Shown here one piece after another: positions 61,469 through 64,000 of a DNA stretch of 64,000 nucleotides. The position numbers and the translations under genes are program-made. The stretch's first letter is position 1; every line of letters starts with the position of its first letter. The DNA lies in contig QZCP01000197.1 of NCBI GenBank assembly GCA_003956705.1, forward strand, positions 1 to 64,000, written 5' to 3'. The notes under the pieces were generated by a model that saw only the letters and a list, made by a program, of their open reading frames with translations, was not told the origin of the DNA and made no database searches. Source of the DNA: Brevipalpus yothersi (Eukaryota > Arthropoda > Arachnida > Trombidiformes > Tenuipalpidae).

Positions 61469-62004
61469 CACTTCACCGATACCATGATAACTCTGCAAGT
61501 ATATACCCAATGAATGTTCTATACGGTGGTGCTGATAATAATATCAAAAATCTCAACCAAACAAATGGATCACAAAACATTGGAATCAGTACGATACCGT
61601 TGAATTTTATCGTAATCAAAGTACTTTTGTATCTATCTCTCTCTCCTATTAATCTGACAAACGACCTGCTCTCCGAATACTGTTTGTGACCCAAACTCCG
61701 CCTGTGTTATCCCATGCCATGCGCTTTTCTGAAACTTTTTTTTCACTGTTCAGATACAAGTGACTTTCTTTTTCTACTTCTTCTTCTTCTTCTTTTCTGG
61801 GAAAAATTTTGTAGTCCTTGGGTTGAAATTATTTTACCATAGACATTTCTCATTCTCGATGCTATAACGTAGCCCCCACATGGCTACATGGTCCTGGTAC
61901 TAGTGGTAGGTGTATGATATGGGCTATCATTAAACTCGCTTTGACCACAGAAAATGATTACTACTCTCGAGATAAAGAAAGGAATCTTTTTCAGCATGGT
62001 GATA
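61469..62004. other. 5' flank of the GPCR gene
   Basis: About 540 bp with an acceptor-like TTGCAG at 61497-61492 just upstream of the first GPCR coding exon, suggesting that transcription and perhaps the signal peptide start further 5'. Frames here lack any family signal. Confidence 0.45.
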
Positions 62005-62484
62005 TCGATTCTGATAACCAAATAATCAACCTGAACCGGTTGCATTTCGATCATGGAAAACCAGAATTTTTGGTCCAAAAGAGAGCGCCGCTTGAGCGCG
62101 CCTTTTTGACAGGCTGAGTATATAAAGCCACTGTAAAGCTCCTGATCGGGTTGAGTTGCGAAGTGTGTTCAGCCTGGATTGGAATACTATTCCAACCAGG
62201 AATCCTAACCTAGTGTGATGTCTTCATTTATGGGGCCGTCATTTACCTGCCAGCTTGTCCATTGGTTTTAGCGTCATTTTACTTTGGACACCAACAGCTT
62301 GGATAAAATTGATGCCATGAACATTTCTTCCTACTCCAAAACTGATTGTGTTGCGGCCAAAACGGCTCTTGTCTACTCCATGACATTAGCGTGCCGACAT
62401 GGTCACCAAGTATAAGGTCACAAACCCTGATTCGGTGAATAAGGTCAATTTATTCATTGACCAATGGGTCCAGACCGACAATTG
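62005..62484 (+). repeat. Interspersed repeat copy 2 (inverted relative to copy 1)
   Basis: Matches the minus strand of 48941-49502. It carries the TATA-like GTATATAAAGCC at about 62117, then GTTGAGTTGCGAAGTGTG. A frame beginning ATGGTCACCAAGTATAAGG (62399 on) is open for 69 codons here but has a stop in copy 1. Each end of the match falls off sharply, and no TTAGG tract accompanies this copy. Confidence 0.75.
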
Positions 62485-63113
62485 CTCCATAATTCCTTCT
62501 GTCAGCTTTTGGTCGCTGATAGCTTTGCCTAAATTTTCTTTCAAGCTTACTCAATATCGACGAGAGATTTCATCATCTCGGCCTCTAGGACCTCGGAAAG
62601 AGTAATGGTAAAGATTTTTCAACTGTGATTTCCTGTCCACCAATTTGACACCTTTTTCTTATACTGTCAAATGACTTCAACTAGATAAAATATCCCGTGA
62701 ACTGGAATTTGTGCTCGATAAAGATCGATTATTCGAGGTATGTTTTTGAGGGTTTTGTTTCTTTAATCCTAACCGATCGATGTGGGCCGTTTTGGGCTGA
62801 AACTTGACATTTGCAAATTAGGTATCAATTTACAGATGTGACAAACATCTTGGCCATGCATCATACATCAAAACTATCAACAGTGGGTGAAAGAATAAAC
62901 AGCATCCATCTGGAGATATAACCAAGAACTTGATGCATTTCTCAAAATTTTAATAAGTAACCCCAAAGGAAGTGTTGCACATTCTCATATTATTAGGAAT
63001 ATTAGTGCAAGGATGATGGCTAACCCCATGAGTTTTACAGTGGTACAGAAAAATGAATATCCTTGTGAAAATAAAAAAATAAATGATGGGTTTACAATAT
63101 ATCAACCATGACC
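62485..63113. other. Non-coding stretch, MOCS1 3' flank
   Basis: About 630 bp between the repeat and the MOCS1 stop. No gene recognised. Confidence 0.5.
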
Positions 63114-64000
63114 TCAAGATTGTCTCTGATCGACGGCTTCTTTGGTTTTCTCGACCAGATGTATATTCTCTATTCTCATTGGAAAGCCCATTGATTTACA
63201 CATGTCATAAATGGTTAGCAAAGCAACTGAAACAGAGGTAAGAGCCTCCATTTCTACTCCAGTGCGAGATACAATGATGACTTTACTGGTCACCTCTATT
63301 GAATTTGATTTTATGTGAAAATTAACTTCTATATTCGATAAAGGTAGCTGATGGCACAATGGTATCAGAGTGCTTGTCATCTTAGCACCCATAATTCCTG
63401 CCAAATGAGCGGTAGCTATAACATCTCCCTTCTTCATTTGATTTTCTCGGATCTTCTCGATCACTTCATCACCAACCACAATATGTCCAATAGCAATTGC
63501 TTTGCGTAAACTTTCTGGCTTATTGGAAACGTCCACCATCCTTGCTTTCCCAGTCTTCCTGTCAATATGTGAAAGATCTTTCATATGTTCATCTCCAGTT
63601 TTGGTTGAGTAGGCTCTTTGAGCTACAAAAAAATTGTCAAATTTGCCTTAGTAACAGTGTTAGAACGAAATCAATTGAGAATTACATTGAAAAGGACCAG
63701 ATAGAATCGATTATTGATTCAGATCTTGGGTCTTAGAAGGATAAAGTGAAGCCAATTCACCCACCGATTAAGATCATAGGTCGATTGACACTCTTCGCGA
63801 TACGTTCAAAGCCTTCATGAATAGAGAAGAAAAAAATGATAAGTATTTGGATCATTTTACAAAACTATACTCAACCTGGATGCTGTTTCTTCTTTTTCTT
63901 CAGGGCAAAACTGATTATTTCACATAAATCCTCCCCATTCTTACCAGAACGAAGATGATCTCTCATTGAGACCTCGTTCTTGTCAAACAAGCAGACCTTA
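63114..64000 (-). CDS. MOCS1: MOCS1 3' part: MOCS1A end plus MoaC-type MOCS1B (partial)
   Basis: Molybdenum cofactor biosynthesis: MOCS1A (radical SAM) and MOCS1B (MoaC) turn GTP into cyclic pyranopterin monophosphate. Three exons are visible. Exon 64000-63876 is cut by the window edge and encodes VCLFDKNEVSMRDHLRSGK. Exon 63812-63757 encodes the MOCS1A C-terminus NRPMILIGG and a TGA. Exon 63622-63114 encodes MoaC (HIDRKTGKARMVDVS, IATAHLAGIMGAKMTS, LIPLCHQLPLS, VEMEALTSVSVALLTIYDMC). In animals MOCS1A must end in Gly-Gly to be active, and alternative splicing instead produces an A-B fusion. Here a donor-like G|GTGGGT overlaps the Gly-Gly codons (cut after 63765) and is exactly in phase with the MoaC exon, giving ...MILIAQRAYSTKTGDEHMKD. 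Without the splice, the B cistron has its own ATG at 63584. Confidence 0.93.

Noticed and set aside
62200..62398. Possible coding frame in the interspersed repeat with a TAG at the same place in both copies, suggesting stop readthrough
   Set aside because: Differences between the two copies are mostly non-synonymous and copy 1 has further stops, so coding constraint is not supported by two copies alone.
1..64000. tRNA, rRNA, CRISPR arrays and bacterial-type operons
   Set aside because: No tRNA T-loop/box patterns, rRNA blocks or spaced direct repeats were recognised by eye; gene structure is eukaryotic throughout.

Overview
The window is eukaryotic nuclear DNA, most likely from an arthropod and quite possibly a mite. 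It is AT-rich, with compact genes split by many short GT..AG introns (mostly 80-400 bp). (GA)n/(CT)n microsatellites are very abundant, there is a TTAGG tract, and the gene content is animal: Flower, class B GPCR, SLC41, GRAF, MOCS1. There are no bacterial operons and no CRISPR. Species assignment is inference. Exon structures below were built by hand from splice motifs and reading-frame continuity and have not been checked against transcripts.

Layout. 1-15 kb: a SMYD4-like methyltransferase (-), an unassigned protein with an HNF1-N-like start (-), an unassigned Ser/Gly-rich protein (+) and the complete seven-exon TFIIH p52 gene GTF2H4 (-). 15-29 kb: the Flower gene (+), followed by a dynamic region with three copies of a ~1.8 kb unit. 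Each unit carries an intact two-exon C11orf54-type ester hydrolase gene (-) that has gained a hydrophobic, signal-peptide-like N-terminus. Between the copies lie decayed Ty3/gypsy-like integrase fragments, a probable solo LTR, a detached copy of the Flower C-terminal tail plus 3' UTR, and a 583-bp assembly gap.

29-44 kb: a hormone-sensitive-lipase homologue (-) with altered catalytic motifs, an eight-exon carboxypeptidase-B-type zymogen (-) and a ten-exon GRAF-type BAR-PH-RhoGAP-SH3 gene (-). 46-52 kb: a four-exon gene (+) whose protein has two helices resembling PKA-anchoring helices, a TTAGG tract next to an interspersed repeat, and two unassigned small genes. 54-64 kb: an SLC41 magnesium transporter (+), a twelve-exon class B GPCR most like insect CRF/DH44 receptors (-), the second, inverted copy of the interspersed repeat, and the 3' part of MOCS1 (-). 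In MOCS1 the A and B cistrons appear to be joined by an optional splice.

The genes do not form one pathway; this is an ordinary mixed arthropod gene neighbourhood. The unusual parts are the triplicated secreted-looking C11orf54 family with its hitch-hiking Flower fragment, the diverged lipase triad, the MOCS1 splice decision at the Gly-Gly codons, and a repeat copy in which a microsatellite seems to have grown.
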